Positions 1 through 10,099 of a stretch of DNA of 64,000 bases are shown here, piece after piece. This DNA is from Hysterium pulicare CBS 123377 (taxonomy: Eukaryota; Ascomycota; Dothideomycetes; Hysteriales; Hysteriaceae): contig AJFK01000384.1 in the NCBI GenBank assembly GCA_000467715.1, positions 24,688 through 88,687 on the forward strand, given 5' to 3'. The translations under genes were made by a program, and so were the position numbers. The notes beneath the pieces were generated by a model. The model was not told where the DNA came from. It saw nothing but the letters and a program-made list of their open reading frames with translations, and ran no database searches. The first letter of the stretch is position 1. Every line of letters begins with the position of its first letter.

Positions 1-954
1 CGCTTTGAAAAGATGGGCTGAATAGGAGGGCTTCAAGCATTATTCGGTAAAGCTGTCGTCACAAAAGGCAGAAGAAGTCGGAGATGAAGCTGTCTTTGTT
101 GAAGAGGAGTATGGAGTGGCTTTCGTGGACGAGGGCCGACCCTCAAGACGAAGAGTTGGTCGTTAGTCGTCCAGTGATAGAGTTACCACAAAATCTATCT
201 CTAATCGCACGGGACTGAGGCGGCGTTGCTCTTGTACCTAACCGTCTAGGACATCTAATTATCTTGTGCTTCTCTTGAGCAATCTTTATAACGGCCAAGG
301 AATGTTGTTGCTTCACACGGCATATCGTAAAATGTTCTTTTTGGTGGATAGGTCTGCGTCTACTACTTTCTTTCCTACCATCCACGAAGCCGATCTGGCT
401 TCTGTAAAAGGCGATAAGGCAAGTTGCCACAGTTGAGCTTAGTCAGGAGTCGTTTCAGAAATCAGATAGGGAGATATGTATAGCTATGGAAGTCTACAAT
501 ACGACGCCTAATGACACCAATCGTGCTTCTACTGTGGATTCATCTGGCAGGCCTATATCCGTATAATCATTTGAAGTAATTGAAGTTTGGCGAAGGCGAC
601 ATTCCAAAAGAGTCCATTAATATGGTACCGATTGTGAAAGGTCAGCCAGAGAACTTCTTGTACTCTTTGCTGGTTTCCATTCGTCAGAGCCAGAACGATA
701 CCGCCGCGAAAGCATGGACCTACTCCACTGACCCGAGCGGGCTGGATGGAGAAGATCTGAGAAGTTTGATATTTGTCCAGTCACGATGTTCTCTCACAAT
801 GCTATCATCTCTTCACAATGAGAACTAACCCGCCCGTATCCATTGTTCGCTCACAACGTTCCCCCACCACCTAAGCCTTTCACACCTAAAGCACTTGCAT
901 AATGTCAGCAATCATCGAACTCTATCTAGCTTCCTTATCCTTTAATTGACCCAA
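1..954. other. Left-edge region, no supported gene
   Basis: No reading frame here has recognisable protein motifs. The open frames on either strand are short and of irregular composition. A pyrimidine-rich stretch at about 870-950 precedes the first kinase-like gene and is probably part of its promoter. I see nothing else. Confidence 0.5.
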
Positions 955-2010
955 ATGCCAAAACCTTCCCTCTATATCTGTCAAAACTTCAAAATGTCAG
1001 ATCTAAACATCGCAAAATATCTCCATCATCTCGCCTTCGGGGATACCTACGAGAAGACCCCCGCCTCCGAACGAATCCCATCTCAATTCCTCAAGATCCG
1101 CAAAGCCGGCAGTGGAGGACAAGCAGATGTCTTCTTCTGCCTACCCCGTAGCTCAATAACGTCCGATCTGCCATCGACGAAGGACAGCATTACCAACTTG
1201 CGGAAACAAATATGTGCGGTCAAAATCCCTAATTCCAAATACGAGTCCAGCAATAAGGAGATCGAGCTCCTAACACTGATCCGAGGAGCAGCAGCAGAAG
1301 GGGCGGTCAACGCCCACCTAATCGGCTGTCACCTCCTAGACCACGATAACAATCCTAGCTGTAGCTGGTTCAGCATGACCGCCCTAATGGGTCCCTCGCT
1401 GCAGCAAATCTTAGGTGTCGACGACCCCCTCCCATCATTCTTCGTCTTCCACATCTTCATTCAGCTAACGGCAGCGCTGAAGTTCCTGCATAGTATAAAA
1501 CCTCACCCCGTCACGCACGGTGATATGATATGTTGGGAGAACATCATGCTGGATAACTCGCGACAAGACTTTGCTGGGTTGCCTAATGTGATATTGATTG
1601 ATTTCGGCTTTGGTAGCGTTGATCGGACAAATTCTGGGAGGTTTGTAAGGGATGATTTGGATATGCTGCTTTGGACTATGAGATTGCTGACTGAGGAAGT
1701 GAGTCCTTTAACTTCTTGCGCTGATGTTGAGGAGGGCAGAGAAGAAGACTTAAGGCCAGTGGCGGTAGACCATCCTTTTCGAGTCTTTCTCCATGAGGCA
1801 TCCCAGTTCCTCAAAGAAGGAATTCCCGTCGACGACTGGGACCCGGATGATATGACTCTTGATGATGTCTGGGAGAGATTCGGTGAGTTGGCAATCCGAG
1901 GCCGAGGACTCGCGCCGAGGTTCCTACCTGTCCAGATGCAGCGATGTCTAGATAAGGCCATGGTAAGTGATGCGGAGCTGGCGAAAGCTGTATGGGACAA
2001 AAAGAAGTAA
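955..2010 (+). CDS. Protein kinase-like protein (tandem copy 1)
   Basis: Intronless gene of about 351 residues. The first ATG is at 955; an internal ATG at 994 (MSDLNIAKYL) is an equally good start. A kinase fold is visible. There is a degenerate glycine loop (AGSGGQADVFF), a VAIK-like lysine (ICAVKIP), a catalytic-loop equivalent HGDMICWENIML and a metal-binding DFG (LIDFGFGS). The HRD arginine is replaced by glycine, and the catalytic loop has five residues between Asp and Asn instead of the usual four, so catalysis may be impaired or atypical. The C-terminal part (about residues 240-350) matches the downstream gene in motifs such as PFRVFLHE and VWERFGELAI, so the two are tandem paralogs on the same strand, 339 bases apart. 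The substrate is unknown. The kinase-like fold is well supported; activity is not. Confidence 0.75.
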   Translation: MPKPSLYICQNFKMSDLNIAKYLHHLAFGDTYEKTPASERIPSQFLKIRKAGSGGQADVFFCLPRSSITSDLPSTKDSITNLRKQICAVKIPNSKYESSNKEIELLTLIRGAAAEGAVNAHLIGCHLLDHDNNPSCSWFSMTALMGPSLQQILGVDDPLPSFFVFHIFIQLTAALKFLHSIKPHPVTHGDMICWENIMLDNSRQDFAGLPNVILIDFGFGSVDRTNSGRFVRDDLDMLLWTMRLLTEEVSPLTSCADVEEGREEDLRPVAVDHPFRVFLHEASQFLKEGIPVDDWDPDDMTLDDVWERFGELAIRGRGLAPRFLPVQMQRCLDKAMVSDAELAKAVWDKKK

Positions 2011-2349
2011 GCACTCCCTCCCAAGATGCAGGAGCTACTGTAGAGAATATGACTAGATTCAGAGTGAAAACAAACGGCCACCAAAACCGACTCTTTCGTA
2101 TACATCGACTTGGCGCTGTGTTATCTCCATGTGAATCATTATATCATCCCCATATTTTAAACTGTGAACAGGTCAGCTGAATTGCAGAGAATGTGAGTTT
2201 TAAGGATATTGTGAAGGCGAACGTGGTTCGCTAACCGCAATTCATGTCTTAGGTGCTACCTCTACCTCGAATTCCACATAAACAGTCAGCCTGTCCTTTC
2301 CTTTCCGTTGAGTATCAAACGTATCCATCCCTACTAACCACCACTAAAC
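2011..2349. promoter_or_regulatory. Intergenic region between tandem kinase-like genes
   Basis: AT-rich spacer that probably holds the 3' end of the first kinase-like gene and the promoter of the second. A C/T-rich tract lies just before the ATG at 2350 (about 2290-2348). No coding signal. Confidence 0.35.
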
Positions 2350-3336
2350 ATGCCCCGTACTCTAGTCCAAAAGGCCGATCCCAACCGAATCCACGCGCAA
2401 CTCCCCAACCGGTTCATGAAAATTCGCGAACCGACCAACGGATCTCATGCGAAAGTATTCCTCTGCATCCCGCGGTACAACAAAGTACCCCCGACACCAT
2501 CAGCCGAAGCCCTCGCCGCACTCCGTCAACAACTGGTAGCAGTAAAAGTTTTCACGGGCACTTGGAAAGAGAAAGAGGGTGTTCTCGCCCTAATTCGAAA
2601 CGCGGTCGCCGGAGCTAAGAACAACGAAGAGGAGAAAGACGCCCGAGCCTACCTGATCTGCGGTGTCCTCCTCGATTCGAATCCACAGGCAGGGTTCACT
2701 TGGTTCAGTATGACTCCTGTCATTGGACCGGATTTGTTCCAGTTGGTGAGTGGGTACGATCCTCCACCTGCTTTCTTCGTCTGGCACGTCTTCATCCACC
2801 TATATGCGGCCTTGTCATTCCTCCACGGGATTAAGCCAAAGGGCATCTCGCACGGTGACATACAAAGTGGGAATGTACTGATTGATCCATCTCGACAATG
2901 CTTTCCGGGCTTGCCGAATGTCGTCTTGGTCGATTTTGGACTCAGTGATGTGCGGGAGAAAGGGGATAGAGCGCTTAAGGAAGATGGGTTTGAGATGTGT
3001 TGGCTTCTTCATGAGTTTGTGGAACCGGCATCTTCGAAGATGGATAAGTTGAGCCGTGCCATCAGGGCGAAGGAATTCTTGCCATTGCCGCCGGAGCACG
3101 AATTTCGAGTCTTTCTTCGTCAGGAGATCATGGCGCAAGTTGATACTGGAGGTAGGCAGGAGATGGCGTTGGGTGGTCTGTGGGAGAGGTTCGGGAGAAT
3201 GGCGATAATGGAACGAGGTCCCGCGCCGAAGTATTTGCCTCACGAAATGGCAGAGAATATAAAAAAGGTTGCGGTAGTTGATGGGGAATTGCTGAAGGCA
3301 GCTTGGCGTGAAAGAGCGGAGGGGCCAGAAGCCTAA
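2350..3336 (+). CDS. Protein kinase-like protein (tandem copy 2)
   Basis: Intronless gene of 328 residues with a clear ATG (aaacATGcccc). It has the same architecture as the upstream copy: RFMKIREPTNGSHAKVFLCIP (weak nucleotide-binding loop), the VAIK lysine in LVAVKVF, the catalytic loop HGDIQSGNVLI with canonical Asp-x4-Asn spacing, and VDFGLSDV as the DFG segment. As in copy 1 the HRD arginine is Gly. The C-terminus carries the shared EFRVFLRQE and LWERFGRMAI blocks. This copy keeps normal loop spacing and is the more likely of the two to bind nucleotide normally. The family is a fungal kinase-like group; I cannot give a substrate or pathway. Confidence 0.75.
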   Translation: MPRTLVQKADPNRIHAQLPNRFMKIREPTNGSHAKVFLCIPRYNKVPPTPSAEALAALRQQLVAVKVFTGTWKEKEGVLALIRNAVAGAKNNEEEKDARAYLICGVLLDSNPQAGFTWFSMTPVIGPDLFQLVSGYDPPPAFFVWHVFIHLYAALSFLHGIKPKGISHGDIQSGNVLIDPSRQCFPGLPNVVLVDFGLSDVREKGDRALKEDGFEMCWLLHEFVEPASSKMDKLSRAIRAKEFLPLPPEHEFRVFLRQEIMAQVDTGGRQEMALGGLWERFGRMAIMERGPAPKYLPHEMAENIKKVAVVDGELLKAAWRERAEGPEA

Positions 3337-3552
3337 ACGCTGCTGACTCAGTTGGATGGGAAGTTCTAGATTACATACCCAATTGAGAAACGAGCCGATA
3401 CTCAATATCTAATGCTTGTTCTAGCTAATCTATTGGAAATGCAACATATATTTTGTTGATTAGTATGATCTGTCCGTCTTGTGTCAGCTTGGAAGTATTA
3501 AGGTTTATGTGTTGAGGGTATCTTGGATAGATTGCTGGATAAACATGTTCAG

Positions 3553-5152
3553 TCACCCATCAAATCAACTCCCACCCCCTTCAAAGCTGTCACAGCCCAA
3601 TCGGGAATTTTCCTCTTATCATCATATAGCTTTCCAAAGAACTCTTTCACGAATGCCGGATACCTGTCTTCAATGATCGCTTGTCGAGCCAACTTCATCA
3701 GGTTGAGCTGATAATGGACGTTGTGCATCGTGAGAAGATGCGCACCAGCGGTTTCTTTTGCTGTAACGTGATAGATGTATGCACGTGTGATGCCTAGGCC
3801 GCCTTCGGATTCAGGACGGCAGCATATGCAATGACACCCTTCTTCTATCTGGGAGAAATCTTCCGCGTAGGCGGCATTGCGGAGATTGAGTACGCCGTAT
3901 GCTGTTATTGCGTTGCCAAATCTCTACTTGCCATATTAGAATAATACTATCATCAGATGAGAGAAAACTTACTGCAGTCCTCGTAGGCCAGACGCAATCG
4001 AACATGTCCGCACCTAAAGCAATGGAGACGACCAAATCTTCAGGATACCCCTTGGAAAGTCAGCAACTGCTCGGACTGGTTACGGAAGAACACCTACAAC
4101 GCCCATAACATATCTCGGCTTCCTTTCCGGGAGAAGACTTGTGCATGCATCCACTACCCTACAATAACTAGCCTTCTCCTCGCCTCCCGAAAGGCCTCCG
4201 ATGGCTATTCCAGGTGTATCCCTCGCCACCATTTCTTTCGTGCATTCCTTACGAAGTTCCAAATCCAGGCCTCCTTGTATAATGCAAAACAGATTCTGTC
4301 TCTCTGGATATTTGTGTGCTGCGATACACCGATCTAACCATCGTACGGAGCGTTGCATGGCCTCCTTCATGCGGGCTAAATCGGGAGACGTGGTTGCGAT
4401 AACATCGTCGAGCTGCATGATAATATCTGAGCCGATGGAGTTCTGAAGGTCGATGGAGTGTTCGGGAGTTAGGAGCCTGCTCCGGCAATTAATCATCGAG
4501 TTCGCGAGGCGAGCGGGAAGCATACATGGGCGTTCCATCGTGGGGACTCAAAAACCTGACTCCTTCCTCTGTAACTTTGGCTAACTTGAGAAGCGACACC
4601 ATCTGAAAGCTGACTTCGGCGTCAGCTATCACAGCTCTATCGGTAAACTGGGATGGGTCACCAACCCACCACTATCTGCGAATCCCAATCAGCATATTAT
4701 TTTCCCTCCAAGCCCACACGGATTATACGAGAAGGAGCAAGCACCTGTGAGTATATTGTGTGGCCATGATTGGAATTTATGTGCGCCTCCTATCGCGTCG
4801 AGAGTAGCTTGTCCAGGCTTTAGGCCGCTGAAATGCTCCGAATCAGACTGTCGTGCTCATTAGATGCTCCACAGACTGCGCTTACAGGTGATAGGTATTG
4901 TTGAGACACAGTCGACACCCTGATTCTTCCAGTTGTTCTGGTGTGAGGCCTTTGAGCGAAGCTTGAGTAGCTACGGGCATAAAGATGGGAAGAGGGACAG
5001 GACCGTGGGGCAGATGGAGTATCGCGGCGCGGGCTTTTGTCACCTAGCATTTGGGGATTAATAACAAGCTAAGATATAGGGGAATGAGTATATACAGAGC
5101 ATTTTGCCAAAAGCTCATAGGTGAGCGCTGAAGGCATAGGAACGGGCGGCAT
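3553..5152 (-). CDS. Queuine tRNA-ribosyltransferase catalytic subunit (TGT/QTRT1)
   Basis: Multi-exon gene. The start ATG at 5152 gives [19 protein letters not shown], and splicing gives [57 protein letters not shown]-like [42 protein letters not shown] and [16 protein letters not shown]. The C-terminus has a Cys-x-Cys-x2-Cys cluster (CHCICC) followed by a His, the zinc site of the family. The substrate-binding Asp in DSGGFQ and the nucleophile Asp in FDCV are both present. The enzyme swaps guanine-34 for queuine in GUN-anticodon tRNAs (Tyr, His, Asn, Asp), normally as a heterodimer with QTRT2. At least six short introns fit; one uses a GTTGGT donor. The frame appears intact to the TGA at 3553-3555. 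Confidence 0.93.
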
Positions 5153-5386
5153 GATGTGTGGTCGAAGATGCTGCTGCAGAAAAAGTGTAGAATCGAGGTC
5201 TGTGCACCTTCGCTTGTTCACGTGCACTCGCGTTTCGCGTTTCGTCTACGAAGAAAGCTTTTGTCTAACAGACATGTGGATTCTTGCATGATGATACGGA
5301 ATCAACACAGACATGAGGAACCAAATCAATTTGTGCCCTTCACATGTCTTCTAGGCGTATTCGCCGGTGAATCCCAAACGATACTT

Positions 5387-6532
5387 TCAGCTCCTAGCTC
5401 CCGCCTCCTCACTTTCAATCCTCCTCCAATTCTTAGGATAACCTCTTTCAATTCTCCACTCCTCCGCCTCTTTCTCGACATTCTCTACCAACTTTTCCCT
5501 CCACCCACCCTTTACATCATCCCTCCAAGTCAATTTGCCACCGAATGACCATGATAAGAGGCTTTCTGCTCTGGCACCGTCCTCCGCCTCAAGCAATCCA
5601 ATTGCCACATCGACGGCATTGGGACGATCGTCCACAGCATAGAAGACGCATGCAGAGCACGTACTGCAGAAATATCTTTGCACATCGGGGGAAGAGGTAT
5701 AGTATGCCAAAGTCCCCATGTCAGGGTCCTTAGCATCGACAGCCGCCTTGAGTGCCGAACTATCTTTTGGAAAGGCCTTCTTGCCTGCGGACGACGCCAC
5801 GAACGAGATGTTCGAAAGGTTGGAATAAGTCCAATGAACGATATCGACACCCGAGTTCAGTCGGCAAGAATCGCACGCATCGAATGTAGCAATGCTCTTA
5901 TGAGTTTTTGGGTCGACGAACCAGGGCAATTCTTCCCGCTTCTTTCCTTCGTAATTACCGCGGCCAAGCGCGAAATTCACGCCCTTGCAGTGGCATCGGA
6001 AGTGAATCTGATCGGGTCCAGGTTTTGCTTCGTATCCCGTAAGTGACGAGATGGAGGGCCAGTCGTTAGGCACTTCTTCGCCGGTGGAAAGCGTTTTGAA
6101 GCGCCTCGCTTCGCTCCCATCTTGATTTGGTTGTCGAAACCACATGGACGCACCTCCATCTTTGGTATCATCAACGAAGATGTGACTTTCAATTTTGATC
6201 AAATCGACATCTAGATTTGCAAGTGTGCCCACAAATGGTGAAATGTCCTTCCGTTTCAGATTCTCAAAGAACATAGGCGTAGAACATGTTCTACAAAAGT
6301 GGACTTTCATGTTTGGTGAGAAGTCGTACTGCTGAAGTCGCGAAGTGTCGACATGCTCGCGAGGCTCAGGCCAGGGCGTGTCAATCGAATAGAGCGCGCC
6401 TGTCAAACGTCTGCAGCTGTCGCAGTGGCAAAGGACTGCTGGTAGTGGTAGCTTGGAAGAAGGTATGGTAGCAGTGAATGTCTGAGCCTTGCAGAGGCAG
6501 CAAGCTTCGATAGTGATGGTAGTTTCCGCCAT
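5387..6532 (-). CDS. GFA/CENP-V family protein with two Mss4-like zinc domains
   Basis: Single-exon gene of about 381 residues. The start chosen is the ATG of MAETTITIEACCLC at 6532; the frame runs a little further upstream without an ATG. Two tandem GFA-type (glutathione-dependent formaldehyde-activating enzyme-like) modules are visible. The first has CCLCKAQ, CHCDSCRRLTGA and HFCRTCSTPMFF. The second, from about residue 175, has FRCHCKG, CDSCRLNSG and YFCSTCSACVFYA. These paired cysteines are the zinc ligands of the family. Most family members have one module, while fungal two-module versions are common. The biochemical role of fungal members is largely unknown, so the formaldehyde link should not be taken as function. 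It is transcribed in the same direction as the downstream TGT gene. Confidence 0.85.
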   Translation of the reverse strand: MAETTITIEACCLCKAQTFTATIPSSKLPLPAVLCHCDSCRRLTGALYSIDTPWPEPREHVDTSRLQQYDFSPNMKVHFCRTCSTPMFFENLKRKDISPFVGTLANLDVDLIKIESHIFVDDTKDGGASMWFRQPNQDGSEARRFKTLSTGEEVPNDWPSISSLTGYEAKPGPDQIHFRCHCKGVNFALGRGNYEGKKREELPWFVDPKTHKSIATFDACDSCRLNSGVDIVHWTYSNLSNISFVASSAGKKAFPKDSSALKAAVDAKDPDMGTLAYYTSSPDVQRYFCSTCSACVFYAVDDRPNAVDVAIGLLEAEDGARAESLLSWSFGGKLTWRDDVKGGWREKLVENVEKEAEEWRIERGYPKNWRRIESEEAGARS

Positions 6533-7667
6533 GTCAAATACGACCGGCTTCTTGAGAAGTTTCAAGCAATCGATGCTATGGATGAAGGCTTAGGGTCTAG
6601 ATATAGAGCCAGTTCGGATGGCTGGACGAAGTACAGATAGGGCGTGGACGTACATGGCTTGCGGGGTCGTGAAGCGCGTCGTGATTGGTTCCTGGAGCAT
6701 CCAATGCAGTAACTCTGACTCCTCATACTTGGCAAGCGATTGGAGACATGGCGAATAAACCTGCGTCACAGACAAGGGCGAGAAAGCGAATTACGATACC
6801 CAGGCACAGGAAATCACGTTTACAAACAATGCCTGTATTAATTCCCATGCCCCCTGCAGTCAGCATAATTCCAACGATACCACCCAAGAACATGGTAGGG
6901 ACGGGAAAGCCATTTGTGTCCCTCCGCCGAGCTCAAGCGTATTCAGGAAACAACAACAACTAGTTGAGCAGTCAAGCTCATGATGCGGACACCTTCGATT
7001 GCGTAATCTGCTGTGCTTGCAACGCTTCGCCTCTCCATCAAGAACTCATGGCCATTTGCTATGCGGATAATTTAGATTTACCTTGGAGCTTAAATACGCA
7101 TTCGAGTGTGTTCTAACGGGATCGAGGTATCGAGTCCCAAGTCTACTGATATATCCCCTAGGCTCCTTCAATCTTCCTTTATCGTCGAGTAGGGCTTGGT
7201 GAAGATGCCACAAATGCGGACTTTCCAACGACCAATCTATCCATATGCCACAATGCTGTCGAAAGACCCTTAGCTGTGAAACATTCAGCCTTTCCGTAAT
7301 CGAGACTGTATGCTCTCGGGACGGGTCGACTCGAAATGAATGGGGTTGTCGAGCAAGCTGATGAATAAAGATCTCCGCTGCCTGGAGGCAGGCGACTTGC
7401 AATTACCAACCCCGACATATCGGACCAGTGCTAGAATGAAAAGATAGCCGTTTAGCTAGGCTTCAGCAGCTAAAATGCCGAGAGAGGTTTGCTTGTTTAT
7501 GAAGTCGACCTAGGAACGTCGAAATGTGGGATGTTTACGGATGCTTATGAATATTTCGCTCATGATTCGCAACGAGATGGTGCAAAAAGGAACGTTGCGA
7601 GTACTCTCTATTGACTAAGAAATAAGCGTACCTATTTCATGCCAGAACAAGCTATTGAGGAGAACCA
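6533..7667. other. 1.1-kb intergenic stretch, no supported gene
   Basis: No conserved protein was recognised. On the minus strand around 6711-6870 a short Gly/Ile/Leu-rich hydrophobic frame (MFLGGIVGIMLTAGG...) could be a remnant of a membrane protein, but it is isolated. The rest is composition-neutral and probably contains the 3' flank of the HET gene and the 5' flank of the GFA gene. Confidence 0.4.
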
Positions 7668-9593
7668 TCAGCATATCACGATCTCATGAAAGTCTTCCTT
7701 GCCGACGGCTTCCATGTGCTCACCCCTCATGATTCCATGTATGTATGCTTCGCCAATATTCTTGTAACCTTGGACGTTTTCAAGTTGCCTCAATATGAAG
7801 GGAACCTTGGCTCCGGATACTATCCAGCATTCATCTCCTCGTTGCATCATACTTGGTCCTAGGCCAATATGTCCATGCCGAGTACAGAATATGACCCGGC
7901 CTTCGGCGCGGAGCTGAAGGTCGGCCAAAAATATACTCTCATCGCCGCCTTTTCCTTTTTCTCTCAGCTGTTCTAATACACGTGGTACTAGGTTGAGTTT
8001 CGAAGCTATCGCTTTTCGAAGACGATAGGCATACATGTTCGCCTCGTGTTGATCAGGATCGTTCTCTGCAGGGTGAATATTGGTCAATCCGGCAGTAAGC
8101 GCATATGAGAATGAGGGCTGATCCGGTCGTAAATGAGGAGACCTCTTCACTGTATACTGCGTGTACATATGCCAAATATCTTCCAAAGGGTTCCGTGTCA
8201 AGTTCTCCTCGGGCGAAGAGCCACTAGTGAATAGCCCATCTCCAGTACCGCATATGACAGGTGAAAGCCAATCAACGGCATCGTAGAGGAGACCATCCAC
8301 ATGCATCTTATCATCTGATATCTTGAACGCCGGGAGTGAAGATCCAGATACAGAGTAGAAAAACATGCCTGATATTCCGAAAGGAGAAACTGAATGATCA
8401 AAGTCCCAACGAGGTACCCATGATGGATGATGTTTTAGTTCGGCGTCATCTGTATGACAGACATACGATAACACATCAAAATTCTTAGTTAGACCTAATG
8501 CATTGCGTGCACATTCTGTGTAGACTTCTTTAAGCGATTTTTCGTAGTCTGGCTGGATTACAGTTTTGCGATTTTCCGAATAGTTGGAACGGTAGTCTAA
8601 ATAGGGAAGCGTGTCGCCGGTAAATGTTTGAAAAGCAGATGGATGGCCCAAGAAAGCATATACGTGATCCCTGGGATTTGAACATTTCACACCTCTTGCC
8701 GTTGCGAGAACCTCAAGGAAGGAGAGTTGATCAGATGGCGTTTCCGTCACTCCTACCCTGGTTGAAAGCCAGTAATCACCCGCAAGGTATTGTTGCCGGA
8801 CATCTAAACCGAAATAGTTGCAGATGAGATTCCCTCTTGTGGCGAGCCACCTGATGAACGGTAGGTATTCTGTAAGGTGTAGTTCTGTGTTGCCACATAC
8901 AAACCATGCTTGAGCTGCGAGTCCAATTTCCTGGATCACCCAAGCGCGATGGAACCACTTCCGGCCCATGAATTTGGCCAAATTCTCCCATCTAGCGGAG
9001 TCATAGTTGGGCAGATCATCCAGTGAAACAAGGGGTACCATATCGTAGTGGCCATAAGTCTGTTCCTGTTTGTAAACTGTCCTCGTCGTTTCGGTTATCA
9101 ATGCAAAAGCATCAGCAGCGTCATGTTCGATATTGAGGCCACGGCGAGTAAGGATGTCATCGGGCTCGACTTCATCCAAACCCAGCCATACAATAACTCG
9201 GCTGGCATGCCAATAGATCAACCCCATCATACTGACTTGTGTCTTGCGCTCTGCAAGATCTTTTTGGTTGATGCAGGCCGCATCAGCCCACAGATACCTG
9301 GATTCCGTAGGCCAACGTAGCCTTCGTAGAGCATCCCCCAGATTTTTCGTGATTTTCAGGAGGCCTCTGCCGCAGTCGATGTCCACGGTGTTAGTTTCAT
9401 CGCCCCAAACATAAGAAATCGCATCGTATGATGGAGCCTCCTCGAGCGGCACTGACAAAAGTCGACAGAGGATCTTGGTATCCTCATACTTTCCGGGGAG
9501 CAACAGAAGTAGCCTGATGCAATCGTGACGGGGTAAGGGCTGATACTGATAGCGCACGGCCTGAGACTGGTGATGATCTTGTACAATAGACAT
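7668..9593 (-). CDS. Heterokaryon incompatibility (HET) domain protein 1
   Basis: Intronless gene of about 641 residues with its ATG at 9593 (MSIVQDHHQ). The N-terminal 150 residues are a textbook HET domain: PSYDAISYVWGDE, LGDALRRLRW, YLWADAACINQKDLAERKTQ, then IYWHASRVIVWLG. Further conserved elements are RKWFHRAWVIQE and FLEVLATARG...NPRDHVYAFLG, which are the standard blocks at the end of the domain in this subfamily. The C-terminus (LGPSMMQRGDECWIVSGAKVP and FILRQ) is the usual tail region. HET proteins trigger cell death on allorecognition; here the partner and specificity are unknown. The frame is complete with no lesions, unlike the second HET gene near the right end. Confidence 0.93.
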   Translation of the reverse strand: MSIVQDHHQSQAVRYQYQPLPRHDCIRLLLLLPGKYEDTKILCRLLSVPLEEAPSYDAISYVWGDETNTVDIDCGRGLLKITKNLGDALRRLRWPTESRYLWADAACINQKDLAERKTQVSMMGLIYWHASRVIVWLGLDEVEPDDILTRRGLNIEHDAADAFALITETTRTVYKQEQTYGHYDMVPLVSLDDLPNYDSARWENLAKFMGRKWFHRAWVIQEIGLAAQAWFVCGNTELHLTEYLPFIRWLATRGNLICNYFGLDVRQQYLAGDYWLSTRVGVTETPSDQLSFLEVLATARGVKCSNPRDHVYAFLGHPSAFQTFTGDTLPYLDYRSNYSENRKTVIQPDYEKSLKEVYTECARNALGLTKNFDVLSYVCHTDDAELKHHPSWVPRWDFDHSVSPFGISGMFFYSVSGSSLPAFKISDDKMHVDGLLYDAVDWLSPVICGTGDGLFTSGSSPEENLTRNPLEDIWHMYTQYTVKRSPHLRPDQPSFSYALTAGLTNIHPAENDPDQHEANMYAYRLRKAIASKLNLVPRVLEQLREKGKGGDESIFLADLQLRAEGRVIFCTRHGHIGLGPSMMQRGDECWIVSGAKVPFILRQLENVQGYKNIGEAYIHGIMRGEHMEAVGKEDFHEIVIC

Positions 9594-10099
9594 TCGCACA
9601 AACGGCGGTAACGTGTAGAGGATGTGAGGACATGATAGTTACCAGGGAGAGAAGAAACCTATTGCTATTTATCTGAACAAACCAGCACCGGCCTTCTGAT
9701 CTTCGATCAGGCTGAAAGGTGTGCTATGCTGTGCAGCTGCGGCGGCGCGTAAATCCTGGGCAGTACGCGCTCAAGGATGCCCCAGTCTCTAGAGCGCTCC
9801 CATAGTGCCATAAGATACCACCGTCGAGCGAGTTAGCATCAAAAGCTAGCATCATTGTAAAGCTGTGGTGGCCTCTAACCTCGTGAGAGACGAGATGTGA
9901 GATGATAGAATTACTGTTGTATTTGCGTGTGATGGCGCGCTAAGGATTGCGCAAGCGTCGGTGCCGTGAACTCGCCGCCTTCAGCTCAGCCTTACGAAGT
10001 TCATCGCCGCCTTCTCGTTCCTTCGAGCAAGTACACGTCCATTAATCATCCCAACTTCGCCTTGGCTTCACGAATATAAGCCCATAATCCACTTCAACC
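9594..10099. promoter_or_regulatory. Divergent promoter between HET gene and AN1 zinc-finger gene
   Basis: 506 bases between two divergently transcribed starts (9593 minus, 10100 plus). The AN1 side has a pyrimidine-rich run and CTTCACGAATATAAG shortly before the ATG. No coding signal. Confidence 0.45.

Noticed and set aside
1503-2105. Long minus-strand open frame opposite kinase-like gene 1
   Set aside because: It mirrors the plus-strand kinase coding sequence and has no motif of its own.
2815-3405. Long minus-strand open frame opposite kinase-like gene 2
   Set aside because: Antisense shadow of a gene with clear kinase motifs.
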